Positions 7,564 to 18,496 of a stretch of 20,887 bases of DNA are shown piece after piece (positions within the stretch are counted from its first letter, which is position 1; each line of letters starts with the position of its first letter). Under the pieces are notes generated by a model. It ran no database searches. It was not told the origin of the DNA and was given only the letters and a program-made list of their open reading frames with translations. Both the position numbers and the translations under genes were made by a program. The stretch spans positions 6,768,292 to 6,789,178 of the forward strand of contig CM012954.1 of assembly GCA_000181795.3 (NCBI GenBank). The letters run 5' to 3'. The stretch comes from Trichinella spiralis. Lineage: Eukaryota; Nematoda; Enoplea; Trichinellida; Trichinellidae.

Positions 7564-10357
7564 CCGAACAAGCTCTTTTTATTACTTGCCTTTTGTGATT
7601 GGTTGATTGATTGATTGGTGGTTTGGAAAATGTTATGTTTTATTCTTATGCTCAGTGGGCGATCTTTTTTGAACGGTGATTGCCGTCGTTGACGACAACC
7701 ATGCAAAAAGCAGCAGCTGTGCTAGCGGTGTTTTGGAAAATCGATGATGAAAACTCTCATTCTATCCAGATGGCTTTATTGCTTGCCTGCATGCATGCAT
7801 ACTTGCTTGCTTGCTTGCTTGATGGTTCGATTGCGACGTCGTGTGTGTGTGTTTGTGCATTTTTCTCTTCTTTTATCATTTATAAAAAGTGGTCAATCTT
7901 TTTGTTGTTGTGGTTGTTGATTTCTCTTTGCCATTTATGTTCTTCACTTTAACGTTGTTGTCATATTCTTGAGCAGCAGCATTATTTGCACGTGAATATT
8001 GAAATTATTCCAATTATAAACGTGGGAAAGGGCGGCTTATTTGTATTATTATTATTATTATATTGTTTTTTTTCTGTTGAAATGGACAAACTTTATCTGT
8101 TTTCATAATCAATCGCATACATTTGTAAAATGGTCTGTTCTTCAGGCAGACATTTTTGCTTGGACCTGTTTGTATACCGTTGAATATTGTCGAAAATGTT
8201 CAACCTATTTTTAAATAGAAGTTACATTTTTGGTAAAAGTTTTCCACGCATGCTTTTTCTCCTTTTCAATTTAACTTTTGAAGCTATTTTTTCTCGTTTT
8301 TCGTTGAGCAATTTTAAACACGATTATTAAATTAATCACATTATATGCATTTGATAATTATTTAGTAATAGGCTTTTTGTTGAACTTTGTTTGAAACAAG
8401 ATTTTTGTCATTCATCATTTGTTCCAGTTTGTTCAGTTATTAATTTCTGTCAAAAAAAATGAATTTCAATTTCATATTCTTCCAAAAGGGTAATTGGTTT
8501 TGTTTTTTCTTCTTTCGACAAGTTTTATGGAATGTTTTTTTCTAAATTTATGCATCGTTTTATTGTTTGCCTATGGTCGAGTTGAGTCGGCTTATTATTT
8601 TGATTATGAAAAAAGTACATTTTTCAAATTTCAATTTCATTGCACAGCTTGACAAAATTTTTATAACAGTGTACAGGTTTTTTTTAAATTCAACCTGGAT
8701 GCACGTTTTGGTAATTTTTTTTATTTACCACCCAATTGCGACAATGTGACAGTCTCTGGTGCGTAGATTTATTTGTTTTCGTGCATTTTCTCATTTGAAC
8801 GCTTAATTTATTTTTCTTTTTGTTAGCAATTTCTGTGACATTGATATCAATGAAAATTGGTTTTTCTTTTTTCATTCTTACCCTGAAATATTGTCTGATC
8901 GATCGATCGATTGATTCGATTCAGCTTTTCTTTCTTGATGATAATCATGATGATGATGATGATGCTTCTCATGCAAAATTTTGTCATTCTGTCAAACTTA
9001 TCTTTTAAGTAATTGTTTTTCTGCTTCAAATATTTTTTGTAACAAACTTTGAACTTTTGAAATTTTTTGTAACATTTTCTATCACGGTCATGTTCTGTTG
9101 TTGTTGTTCATTGACATAATTACAGTACAAAAACAAAAATCTACCTTGAATATCACTAATTTGAGGTGAATTTTATATTGGCCGACTGATATATGTCGTT
9201 ACGTTTGGGGTCTATTGATCGAAATCAAGTCTACCGACGAAATTATTAGCTCACATTCCATTAGCCAGAAATCGACTCGCTCGCTTCAATTTCACCGTTG
9301 ACCATTATTTCTTTTTTTTATCACTTTTATTATACTTTTTGGGCATACATTATGTGTTGTACAGTAATTTTCCATTTTCAAATGACGCAACAAGAATGCC
9401 GCTAATAGATATACGTATATGTATACATATACTGGCACGTACGTGCATGAGGAGAAGAACAATTTATTGTAAGTTTTTGCTTTGTTGCTTGACGGTCGGT
9501 TGATGCAGCCTGTGCAGTTCCTCAGGGGGAAATTACGACTACACGACCTGCATTCAAATTCTCTTTACCTGAAAAACAAGAAGTCGAATGCAAAGGAAGC
9601 CGTCGTCGCTTGTAATCAATCGATCATTTTCCACTGTTTCAAACTTGCGCTTTTCACCATTTATATTCCATTGCATCGCAATTACGTGGTGGTTTGTATC
9701 GCTTTCTTTTTGTCAAAAAGAAACTTTTTTCATAATTGTCATTGTTATTATTATTAATATATTTAAATCAACTAGTTTTCTATTATTATTATTATTGTTA
9801 CTAGTATTACAAGAAGTAGTGACAGTAGTAGTAGTAGTGGTGGTAGTAGTTTCAATTGGATATGTTTGTTTTAGTTCGGTCTGGCTTTTGAGGTGTGTAT
9901 TTTTGAAATGTATGCAAAAGTTGATTACGTCAAATTGCGCGCGCATTGTTTGCGTTGAGCGAACGCCTAAAGCCCACCAGTATTGATTGATCTCACGCGA
10001 TTACGTTCGTTGTTCGCGTTCGTCCGAGCTAGATTTGCATTTATTATTTGCATTTTACTCGTTGATTAATGTGATCTTGTTTTTTGATGGAAATTCTTTT
10101 TTTATTTCAAGTTTTATGATAATTCAAGCTTTTTTGTTTTTTCTTGAAGCCCTGAACAAGTTCCATCGGGCAGTAAGAACATCTCGACGATGGTGTAGTT
10201 GGATTTGTGGCGGCAGATTGGAAAATTGAACAACAACAGTAACAACAACATCAGCAGTTTTATTATTGGGCTAATTGTAAAAAAAAAGAAGTGAAGCAGT
10301 GAGAGTGAGAAAGGGAGAAGATTTGTTCATTTCATCAGCATAAGGGGAAAGGAAAAA
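7564..10357. other. simple-repeat-rich spacer or long 5' region of the 10358 ORF
   Basis: No gene is supported in this 2.8 kb. It is rich in T, TTG and TTA runs on the plus strand. Short tandem repeats include (GCAT)/(TTGC) at 7788-7820, (TTA)n at 8044-8060, GATC/GATT repeats at 8898-8920, (ATG)n at 8948-8965, (TTA)n at 9747-9797, and GTA/GTG repeats at 9824-9849. CAA-type repeats lie at 10230-10256. Directly upstream of a GC-rich ORF this could be promoter, leader or intron, but no specific element was recognised. Confidence 0.55.
9747..9850 (+). repeat. compound trinucleotide repeat cluster
   Basis: Imperfect TTA/TAT repeats (9747-9797) pass into GTA/GTG repeats (9824-9850) within 100 nt. 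They read through as runs of Leu/Ile and Val codons on the plus strand, which produces spurious ORFs on both strands. Confidence 0.8.
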
Positions 10358-11527
10358 ATGCCACGTCATCGTTGGAAGACAATTCGCATACGGTACAGCA
10401 GCGGAAGCAGCGGATCCAGCGGCTGCTTGTCGAGGAAGCGTCGATCCAAGGCATCGTCGACACTGTGCAGATGCTGTTGTCAATGTTATTGCCACGTGGA
10501 ACAGGAGTCGAAACAACGGCGCCAATTCGACATCCCCTTGTGGAACAAGAACAAAGAGTCGTCGACGTTCAAGCTGGGCATGGGAAAAGAAGAAGCGTGC
10601 GCGACGGTGCTGCTTTGGCTTTTGATTTGTTTCAAATTCATCTTCAATTGCATATATTTTTTCGCCACCCACTACGGTCTACCGGAGGGTGTGGAACCGG
10701 AAGATTTGTGGGCGTTGTTGGTGAACGGTGTCGACATTCGAGGGCGTTGCAAGCCGAAACGGAGGCAAAAGTGGAGAAAGAAGAGTCGCAAAGTGGTGGA
10801 TGATGCTAGCAGGGACGAAGTGGAAGAGGGGTCGGTGGTGTTGGCGTCACCGGAAGCAGCTGAATCGTACGTTGCAGAACAGCGGCTGCAACTGCAAGCC
10901 GGAAAATTGCAACGCATCGCCGTGTTGACGGTGCCTTCCCAGTTGCCTTTGCTGTACAGCTCGCCAAGGGCGCCTGGCATTTCCGAGACCAACTACATCA
11001 CGTGTATTTTCGAATCGACCGCTGCCAAAGTGGTCGAAGTGGTCGACGATATTCGTCACGAATTGAGCCGGTGGATTTCGATCAACGACATGGTGACTGT
11101 TTGCTGCGAACTGAGCTGGTCGGTTCCGGTCGACCAACGTGACGTCAACTGTGAGAAGGAAGTGAAACAGGCGCTGTTGAAGCACATGCGAGCGAATCAA
11201 GATCGCGTCGCGTCGATGACTGCGGCCTTGTACCACGCGAAGGGCTGGTTGAAGGCTGTACCTGACAAGACACCGGTGTCCAATATTCAGGAACAATGCC
11301 GCACTGTTGGCGGCACTGTCAACGGTTGTTATCGGCGAATCTACGACACTCTGATTCCGCTGGTGCACAGCCAAGCAAGGGATATGCACCAATCTTACTG
11401 GGCACTGACAATGGACCGACCACTCCAACCCCATGTTCCCACCACGCCCAATCGATCTGTTTACGCGTTGAATTTGATCTGCATCACTGTCGAACGATCG
11501 GATCATTTCACCCTCCTAAGCTCCTAA
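10358..11527 (+). CDS. intronless 389-codon ORF, tentative PA28/REG-like C-terminal helices
   Basis: An uninterrupted ORF starts at an ATG in good context (GGAAAAAATGCC). It is much richer in G+C than its flanks. Residues 1-57 are Arg/Ser-rich with a Cys cluster, CRCCCQCYC, at 37-45. 81-103 is strongly hydrophobic and could be a membrane span. 131-147 is basic (KPKRRQKWRKKSRK). 150-390 is more ordinary. Residues ~221-345 look helical and follow the order seen in proteasome activator PA28gamma: VVEVVDDIRHEL (225-236) against LVDIIEKVKPEI, then N-x-x-V, a proline loop, a long helix ending HAK (293-295), and a final helix with YRRIYDTLIPLV. PA28 forms heptamers that open the 20S proteasome gate. 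The activation loop is not clearly conserved and the putative membrane span does not fit PA28, so this homology is a hypothesis. All three plus frames and one minus frame are open for long stretches, so the N-terminal frame is uncertain. Confidence 0.55.
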   Translation: MPRHRWKTIRIRYSSGSSGSSGCLSRKRRSKASSTLCRCCCQCYCHVEQESKQRRQFDIPLWNKNKESSTFKLGMGKEEACATVLLWLLICFKFIFNCIYFFATHYGLPEGVEPEDLWALLVNGVDIRGRCKPKRRQKWRKKSRKVVDDASRDEVEEGSVVLASPEAAESYVAEQRLQLQAGKLQRIAVLTVPSQLPLLYSSPRAPGISETNYITCIFESTAAKVVEVVDDIRHELSRWISINDMVTVCCELSWSVPVDQRDVNCEKEVKQALLKHMRANQDRVASMTAALYHAKGWLKAVPDKTPVSNIQEQCRTVGGTVNGCYRRIYDTLIPLVHSQARDMHQSYWALTMDRPLQPHVPTTPNRSVYALNLICITVERSDHFTLLSS

Positions 11528-11816
11528 GCTTATCCTAAGCGTGTGTGCGTCTGTCTGTGTTCCACAAGCAATTTGTCCAATTTCAAATGTTCCTCTCTCC
11601 TCTTCTCTTTCTTATGTTTAGTTTCTTATTCTATTTTTCTTCTTTGTGATTTCATTTTCAAATTTATTTCCCACTGAACATCGTCAAAGTATTTATTACA
11701 TTTAATAATCTGCTGAACATCCTTTTCCGCCGACATCTCCTATCTATTGTACTTAGTGAACATGGAAATGGGTTACATGCGAATAGAATATCGATAGTAA
11801 AGCAAATTTTGAAACA
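11528..11816 (+). other. probable 3' region of the 389-codon ORF
   Basis: Sequence returns to AT-rich directly after the stop, with pyrimidine-rich stretches (CTCTCTCC, TTCTTATTC). No gene. The nearest clear AATAAA is at 11993-11998. Confidence 0.45.
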
Positions 11817-12098
11817 ATGGAGGATCGATCATTTTTTCACATCGCATCACATTATCCTGCATACAGTTGTCAGATATTCGCTGTATTTGAGGAGAACACC
11901 GGCGACAGTGGTATTCGTGTAACAAAATGTGCTGCAGCCGCAGGAAAAAGAACCTCTGACAATTACAATCACATTAAGCCATTGATTCAAATAATAAAAT
12001 ATGTTCAAATAATCATCATCATGGAATATGGCAAATTGTTCAATTTCTGTGCTGTATTGATGAATTTCTCATTGATACCATTTTGTGCACATTTTTGA
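11817..12098 (+). CDS. short ORF of 93 codons, unrecognised
   Basis: It starts at ATG in a good context (GAAACAATGGAGG). The first ~55 residues look protein-like: MEDRSFFHIASHYPAYS, then VFEENTGDSGIRVTKC. The rest is hydrophobic and AT-driven, ending FCAHF. A real start followed by read-through into an intron or 3' region is possible; AATAAA lies inside the frame at 11993-11998. No family was recognised. Confidence 0.25.
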   Translation: MEDRSFFHIASHYPAYSCQIFAVFEENTGDSGIRVTKCAAAAGKRTSDNYNHIKPLIQIIKYVQIIIIMEYGKLFNFCAVLMNFSLIPFCAHF

Positions 12099-14037
12099 AA
12101 AGTACCTGCAAAGCAGAAATTTTTCCGCAGTGCAATTGTTGATTAACTTTTGTTGTCATAATATTTCAAATTTCAGGAAAAATCCTTGTATTCTTTTTTT
12201 TTTATACCAGTTGAGAGAATGTAATTCAGAGTCGAAACAAATTCCAATATTTTTTGTACTTTCTTTTATTTTAATCTAATGTGTATTTGAAAACTATAAT
12301 GTCCTTCACTGACTAGCAAAAATATGAAATTTGAAATCATGCTGTGCAGAAGAAATGAATAATATACCAGAGGCAGTATGTATATAAATAAATACATACA
12401 TATATATGTATAAGAAATGAAATTAATTGTATGGTGAGTGAAATGAAAATTTTGAAAAATGTGAAAAAGAAATTATTAATAATTAATTTTAGATTTCAAG
12501 AGAATCACATATTATCAACGATATTATTTAAAAGTGACAAATGGAAAACTATTGAAAAGGTAATTGTCATTGATGCATGTACAAGTTTTTTTGCATTGTT
12601 CAGTGGAAGAATATGATTAAAAGAAGCTTACTAAATTTCAAAACTTAAAAATTGACAGCATAATTGAATGCTATTAAATATTGTTCGTGGTATTTATTCA
12701 TTAACAAATTCAAAAATTCCTATATATTCTTCTTTTAAGAAATAATTTGCAACGTAATAAAAGAAAATAGTTCGGATTCTTGCCTTTTCAGTGAAGACTG
12801 TTCGTTGCTGATGTATTACAAATTGAAAGGAATAAAGTATTTTTACTGAAAGCAGTGTTCGGCATTGAATCTGACATTCTAGAGAATGTTTCTGAAGTGA
12901 GTCCTGGAGAATTCAGTGGTAATATGTATTAGTTCTTGCAATATATATCGGCCATTGCAATTTGCAGTTAGGAAAAATATTTTGAGTGGTAACAGTTGGT
13001 TTGCATAATTATAATATGAATTTTAGAATATTTAAATGATAAAATAGCGGTGTTCGGCTTGTGAGGAAAGTGAGCGAAGTGAACAATTCGTGGTATTTCT
13101 ATGGTTTTATGCAATGCATATATGCCGAAGCAATCCTGGTGCTGTAAACACCTAATCCATATTAGACTATTTAAATGATCATTGACTTTCTGTTGTCATC
13201 GTTACTGGAAATGCTCTATCATTTCCTTCGATATCTATGTATGTAAACGAAAAGTATTGTTGTACCTGATTTTCTCAGTCAGCGATGTTAAAAAGTACAG
13301 TAGTCAAAATTTAGAATACATTTACTTATTTTTTACTTTCTTACAGTACAGTACAGTACAGTACAGTATGTGATATAGATCTTATTTATTTATGAAAGCA
13401 TTAGAACGTTATCCCTTTTAAGTCACTGTACCTGATTTGGACTAGAGAATTTTGATATTCTAATGCATATTTGTGAGAAACACTTGTGCTGTTCAATAAT
13501 TCAACAAGTTGTTGCAAATTAAATGCCTTTTATGCATCGCATCTTTTTTCAAAAACCGAATCTCAGTTTTCTTCAGTTAATTTTTGCAAATTTGATAATG
13601 CATCACCATAATGAGAATGTTAAAATGTGTTTTTTACAATGACAATTACAGTGTACATGAGTTTTACGAAATTGTGAATTATTTCGTTTTCTGTTGTTTC
13701 ATACTTCCAAAGTCAACCGGGTGTGATGCATACGCATTGGATGCAGTTTTATAGATATATTGAAAGTTTAGGCTAGAGGTGAGCTATAATAACTAAAAAG
13801 CAAACAAACGTCAAGACCATGCTTGAAAATTTGCATGAAAATTATGGTAAACAAGTTCGACGGCTTCTTTTCATTACGTTCAGCAAACACAATATTCGCA
13901 ACCTTAAATGTCATCAGCAAAATCATATTAGTGCAGCCATAAACGTTTATTTTGTTGCAATCTTTTTACTTTTTTGCAGTGAGTTCCATTTATGTAGGTC
14001 ATTTTTGAATTTTCAAAGTCCAACCTAAGACGTGCGG
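12099..14037. other. AT-rich spacer
   Basis: No gene was supported. It has a perfect (ACAGT)5 run at 13343-13367 and, at 13987-14017, a short segment matching 24-54 in reverse. Open frames here (for example from 12431 and 13819) have AT-driven composition and no splice context. Confidence 0.55.
13343..13367 (+). repeat. (ACAGT)5 microsatellite
   Basis: Five perfect tandem copies of the pentamer ACAGT, preceded by TT and followed by ATGTG. Confidence 0.92.
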
Positions 14038-14148
14038 AGGTTTGTTTTGGCTAAATCAATTTTTTTGTTATGGCATTTTTTGTCCGATAGTTTATATTTT
14101 GACTGACTGAATTTGAAATGTCAAGGTCATTTTTGAATTTTCAAATAA
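14038..14148 (+). repeat. dispersed repeat, copy 2
   Basis: Aligns with 15035-15142 in the same orientation and with 838-915 inverted. Shared blocks are TTTTTTGTTATGGC, ATAGTTTATATTTTGACTGA and GAAATGTCAAGGTCATTTTT. This copy carries a 4-nt duplication (GACTGACTGA). Confidence 0.75.
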
Positions 14149-14653
14149 CTGTCATTGATTGTTTAATTTGCCGCTTTATGCGAATTGCTTCTTCTAATCA
14201 TTACTTTTTTTCTCTTCTTACAACAAGTCAGCATTTAATATAAAATGAGTATACATTTTATTTCTTACATTGTTTTTAGTATTTAAATTATACTTAGTAA
14301 TAAAGATGAAATGACAGTGTCCGTATTGGGAAGTGTTTATATGATTGGCAAAACTGCAGTTAAATTTTCTCCTCAAACAGAGTGCATTAGTTAAGTAAAT
14401 CAAGCGCAATGAAAAATATACAGTAGCCATATTTATCAGCAGAAACGAATGAAATAAAAATTTGCATGTTAAGTCGTTTGCTTTATTGACATAATTTTAG
14501 TTTGAGGCCGTCCGTGTATGAGAGCAGTGCGTTTTGATTGGAAAATTAACTGAAGACCAATATCAAATACCAAACACGAAATTTGCTTTTTATTCATTAT
14601 TATTTTTTGGAATAATTTCTGAAAAATAATTTTTCAATCAACATCCAAAGACA
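14149..14653. other. spacer upstream of the Cys-rich gene
   Basis: AT-rich with no supported gene. It would hold the promoter of the candidate gene starting at 14654. No core promoter element was recognised. Confidence 0.4.
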
Positions 14654-16121
14654 ATGAACATTAACGATGAGAAGATGACGAATTTAACAGTAAGTGGCAG
14701 TTTTATTATTTTTAAGTTTTAGTTAGTTAACAATATAATTGAGAATCGATATTGAGCATAATTTCTCAACATATTGTATGAAGAATTCTCAAAATCAGAT
14801 AATAGGTGACATAATAAACGCCAAATTTCCGTACAATTAAGTGTGATAAAATACACCGTGAACGCATTGTTTATCTATTATTAAAATACGGTCTTTCGAA
14901 AATCACCTTTGCAGTAGCTAACATGCACTTTTAGTTAACCCTAAGCAAGCTCTTGCCCGCAAATTTTTCACTTAAAATTAGCTTCATTTGAACCACTTGC
15001 ATCAATGGCTTACGAAAATTTTCAAACATACGCAGGTGTGTTTTGTCTAAGTGAATTTTGTTTTGTTATGGCGTTTTTTCTCAGATAGTTTATATTTTGA
15101 CTGAATTTGAAATGTCAAGGTCATTTTTAAATTTTCAAATAGTCCTTGGCTTATTGGTAGAATTTAGCACTGCATTTTTTCTGCTCATATTATGGCTTAG
15201 GTTAGACTTTATCTTCAGCTAAAAGTTCTAGCGCACTAAAAACCGGTTTCTAATGCTGCATTATGCAAATAACTGTAATACAAACAGAAAGATAAAGTCT
15301 GGCATGAAAGAGTTCTGCGAAATAGAAAATATGCCTGAAGTGGGAATTGAAATACTTAATGCAGGTGGAAGACGGAGAGACCAAAAATGGGCACCATCCT
15401 GGAGCGTGAAGCTCCCTTCCCATAGACAAGGGAGAGTGCAAACTCTTCCTTGCTCTTTGAGCAGGCGGAGCGCACGCTCCTCTTTCCTGGAGCGGGGAAA
15501 GCCCAGGCTTTCCGCGCTGAAGAGGCGGCTGAGAATTAGTTGCTTCACCTGCCTCAGATGTGACGGGAGTTTTGCTGAATATTGCGACATATTATTATCG
15601 TGCCAGTGCAGCCCCATTTACGTAAGACACCATTTTATACTTCTTTAATTTACGCCATAATATTATTTGTGATAGACAGAGACTTTCATCTGTAACGTAT
15701 TGAGGATTTTGTTGTTCTTCAGCAATTACTATAATCTTTGATGTTGGCTCATTACATTGTTATACGCTTTCAAAGCAAACATGCATTTCTAGGTCAGAAG
15801 AGTAACTTTATGCAAATGTGATGGTAAACACTGCCCTTGGCATTCTGCTACGTGCACTGTGTGTTATTCAAATGCGGTAACAATGTTCCTTATATAAATT
15901 TCTGTTTATTGAGAGACCTGCATTATAGTATAAATGTTCGCTGCTGAAGGGCGGTCTATTTGCTTACTGCATTGCGTTATTTGGTCATTTTCATGGTTCA
16001 GTTCAACAAATACGTTGTGATTGTTCGACAAAAATATGGAGAAACTACGAACATCAGTTACAAAATGTATGACTCTACGTTTGCTTTATCCCTTCGACAT
16101 TACATTCGACGTTATCTCTGA
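14654..16121 (+). CDS. candidate four-exon Cys-rich protein, unrecognised
   Basis: Exons 14654-14689, 15232-15621, 15793-15876 and 16002-16121 give 209 aa. All three introns are phase 0 with GTAAGT/TCTAG, GTAAGA/TCTAG and GTAACA/TTCAG borders. Residues 1-12 are MNINDEKMTNLT. Residues ~13-56 are polar with KEFCEIENMPEVGIEI. Residues ~57-113 are Arg/Ser-rich and come from the GC-rich hairpin segment. Residues 116-166 are Cys-rich: CFTCLRCDG (116-124), C130, CQC (136-138), CKCDG (149-153), C156, H159, C163 and C166, a spacing that suggests zinc binding. The two C-x(1,2)-CDG pieces hint at an internal repeat split over two exons. The last exon encodes FNKYVVIVRQKYGETT and ends SLRHYIRRYL. Intron 1 contains dispersed-repeat copy 3. 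A GTATGA donor just past the stop leaves open a different last exon. Exon 3 is the best supported part. Confidence 0.45.
15035..15142 (+). repeat. dispersed repeat, copy 3, inside intron 1
   Basis: Same family as 14038-14148, about 1 kb away in direct orientation, with shared TTTTGTTATGGC, AGATAGTTTATATTTTGACT and GAAATGTCAAGGTC blocks. Confidence 0.75.
15367..15535 (+). repeat. GC-rich segment of nested hairpins inside an exon
   Basis: About 170 nt well above the G+C of its flanks. Self-complementary pieces include 15401-15415 (GGAGC/GCTCC), CTCCCTT 15412-15418 with AAGGGAG 15428-15434, 15431-15449 (GGAGAGT/ACTCTTCC, one bulge), 15451-15463 (TGCTC TTT GAGCA), 15467-15480 (GGAGCG CA CGCTCC), CTTTCC 15482-15487 with GGAAAG 15496-15501, 15496-15513 (GGAAAGCC CA GGCTTTCC), and an outer pair CCTCTT 15479-15484 with AAGAGG 15520-15525. 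It has no pol III A/B boxes that I could see. It keeps the reading frame of exon 2. It may be a small foldback-type insertion; no clean target duplication was found. Confidence 0.6.
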
Positions 16122-18419
16122 CAGGTCTGCTGACAGGTATGAATTTTCATATACTTGCTATTTTTTCATAAAATGTTTTCTTTCTTTTTCTTGGCACACT
16201 GCACTAAACATGCGCGCTTTTTGAGCTTTTCGTAGTTGTTTGATTTTAGTCTTTTTGAATGGAAACTAGCGCGTTGTTCTTCAGTAATGATGTTCAACTA
16301 ATATTCGTGACTTTATTACGGACAAGCCAATATTTAATAGTACTAATAGTATATTTTGCTATAATTCTCAATAGTCCTTACAAATCCATTTGTAAAGTAG
16401 TTCTCTGACATAGCTGTTGAACCCCTCCCGCATTATCATTACTGCCCACTGTAATGTTTATTGCTAAGGTAACATTCTTGCCCAATTGTTTAACGGAAAT
16501 GTCTGTCACCGGGATACTGCAGTCGAACAATCGCACCCCTAAATGCTTGTCACTGCTCAAATCGTGCACATGCTTGTTTCAGCATGACATAGGAAAGCTG
16601 CTGTTTCCTTGAGAACACACTTTTATACTACCACCTTTGATACTTTTAGAATGGCAGTAACGTTCCCTTCATTTTTGAAATGACTCCTAAAAGTTTCTAT
16701 TATGTCATTGTATCGCCAATAGCCCTGACTTATACAGATGCACCTATTTTCTGTCATTGAGAAAATAACTCAACGCCCATCAATGTTGTCAGTATTGATA
16801 AATGAAGCAATGCCTGAATATTGTACGTGAAGATTGAGTGGAAGGACGCATATGACAACTTCCACATCCTCCATCCTTTAACTTCTCCCTCATTCCTTCC
16901 TGCTATGCTGTCCCGCCCTCCTTTCCTGTCTAATGATCCCCATCATTGAGCTCGTAATTGTACTAAGCTGAACAGAGATCGCTTTCAACTGAAAATGCTG
17001 CCCGCCCTCTAAAATCCAGGTTACTCGTGATTCTTTTGTTTTATTCTTTTCATGAAATGCAATACAGAATTGTCACCCGCTTAAGTTTCCTGAATTCATT
17101 GCAAATCGTTGAGTTACTTAATTTCTGCAGGTAGGTTTATCTCACATTGTATGTGGCGCGCTGATGCAGTGCTCAACCAAGTTTGCAGTCTTATTATAAA
17201 TCATCATAAGGTGTAAACAAAGTTTAGTTTAAGCAAAATTTTAATAGTAAATAAGCTGTCAAGTGGCAAACCCACTGGTGCAGCCGCTTACCATCACGAT
17301 GTCTACCCTGCGCTTTTGTTAAATTCTATGCTGAGATAAATTGTATATCATAAAATTTCTGTTGCAGTTATCATCATAAAATTTCATGACAACTGTTTAA
17401 TTTTCTATAAATCTGAAAACGCATTTTATTTTCGAAACTATTTTCAGTGGAAGCCATTTTTTATTATCCATATAATTTCGATTAGATGAAAAACATTGAT
17501 AAAATATAAATTATTGAATCACCTTGTACTTTCATGCAACTAAATTGCACAACATGCATAAATACGCAATGATAGCATTTCCGTTTATTTTTAGTAATCT
17601 GCGATGCTTCAGGTTAATAATATTTCCTTTTAGGTAATTTTAGGGAAAAAATTTGCATAACAATGCGCTATTACGTAGTAATATGAAGTGTGTAAATAGA
17701 GACGTAATAAATTTAATCGTGTCGGTTCATAATGTTGCTCATATTGTTTATTTTAGTGCACTATTACTGATGGAAAATTAGGTTGATCTTCCTGAGGCAA
17801 AGTAAATAGTCATTTGCATAATTTACTTATTATACAATTGACCAAGCACATCGATTTTAGTTTATGCAGTTCACTTCAATGCTATCAGTCTAGCACGTGG
17901 TCAACTATAATTCCGCTCTTCAACACCATCCATGAATAACTGGTAAGTTGGATTTGATATTTTGGTGGTGGTATGCTATGCATGTTACTTTACTTATATG
18001 GTGAATGGAAACTGACGAGTTTTTTTTTTCTATTGTTGTTATTGCTAACTTTCAGGTACATCAGATTGTGAAGATGGAATTCTTTGTTTTTCATTTTGTG
18101 ATATAATTTACTTTCAGAATTGACATTTTTATATTCATATCAATGAATGTGAAACACTGTATCTGAAAACTAGCTGAATATGGTAACTATGCATCATGAT
18201 GAATATGCCTTGCTTTTTACTTGAATTTTTCTGTTAAATTTAGGTTGAAGTTTGCAGTGCCATTAGCGCCACATTGCTTTTCTAGCTGCAGCATTAATAT
18301 TAAATTATCATGTATGTGATATCATAGATTAGGTGCTCTTGATTCAAATCTTTTAAGAATTGAATATTACATTTGCCTTGCTACATTTTGAAAATGCCCA
18401 GATGCAATTTATTATCAGT
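16122..18419. other. spacer with isolated splice-like sites
   Basis: No gene was supported. 16860-16935 is pyrimidine-rich (CTCC, TTCCTTCC). A minus-strand open segment (16569-16378) has protein-like composition and is discussed under findings. 17873-17942 is bounded by TATGCAG and GTAAGT like an exon, but every frame contains a stop. Confidence 0.5.
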
Positions 18420-18496
18420 AAAGACAGGTAAAAGCTGTTGAACAGTGGTTGTTGGAGTTGCTGACCTAGCGTTCAAAAAACGTATGACAAAAAACA

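Noticed and set aside
9588-9986. 132-codon ORF with Leu and Val runs
   Set aside because: Produced by TTA, GTA and GTG microsatellites; not protein-like outside the repeats.
10372-10803. 143-codon plus-strand ORF in a second frame, overlapping the start of the 389-codon ORF
   Set aside because: It has no ATG at its start (TTG) and its second half is shadow-like. Its first ~60 residues are helical-looking, so a frame uncertainty at the N-terminus is noted, but no GT-AG intron of the right length joins it to the main frame.
10847-11506. 219-codon ORF on the minus strand opposite the 389-codon ORF
   Set aside because: Frame is open mainly because the plus-strand gene is GC-rich and stop-poor; the peptide is rich in His/Arg/Gln and looks like an antisense shadow.
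14990-15005. tRNA B-box-like word (GGTTCAAAT on the minus strand)
   Set aside because: No matching A box, acceptor stem or anticodon arm around it.
15261-15617. Minus-strand ORF of 118 codons opposite exon 2 of the Cys-rich gene
   Set aside because: The GC-rich hairpin segment lacks stops on both strands; the plus frame carries the Cys pattern and the matching splice phases.
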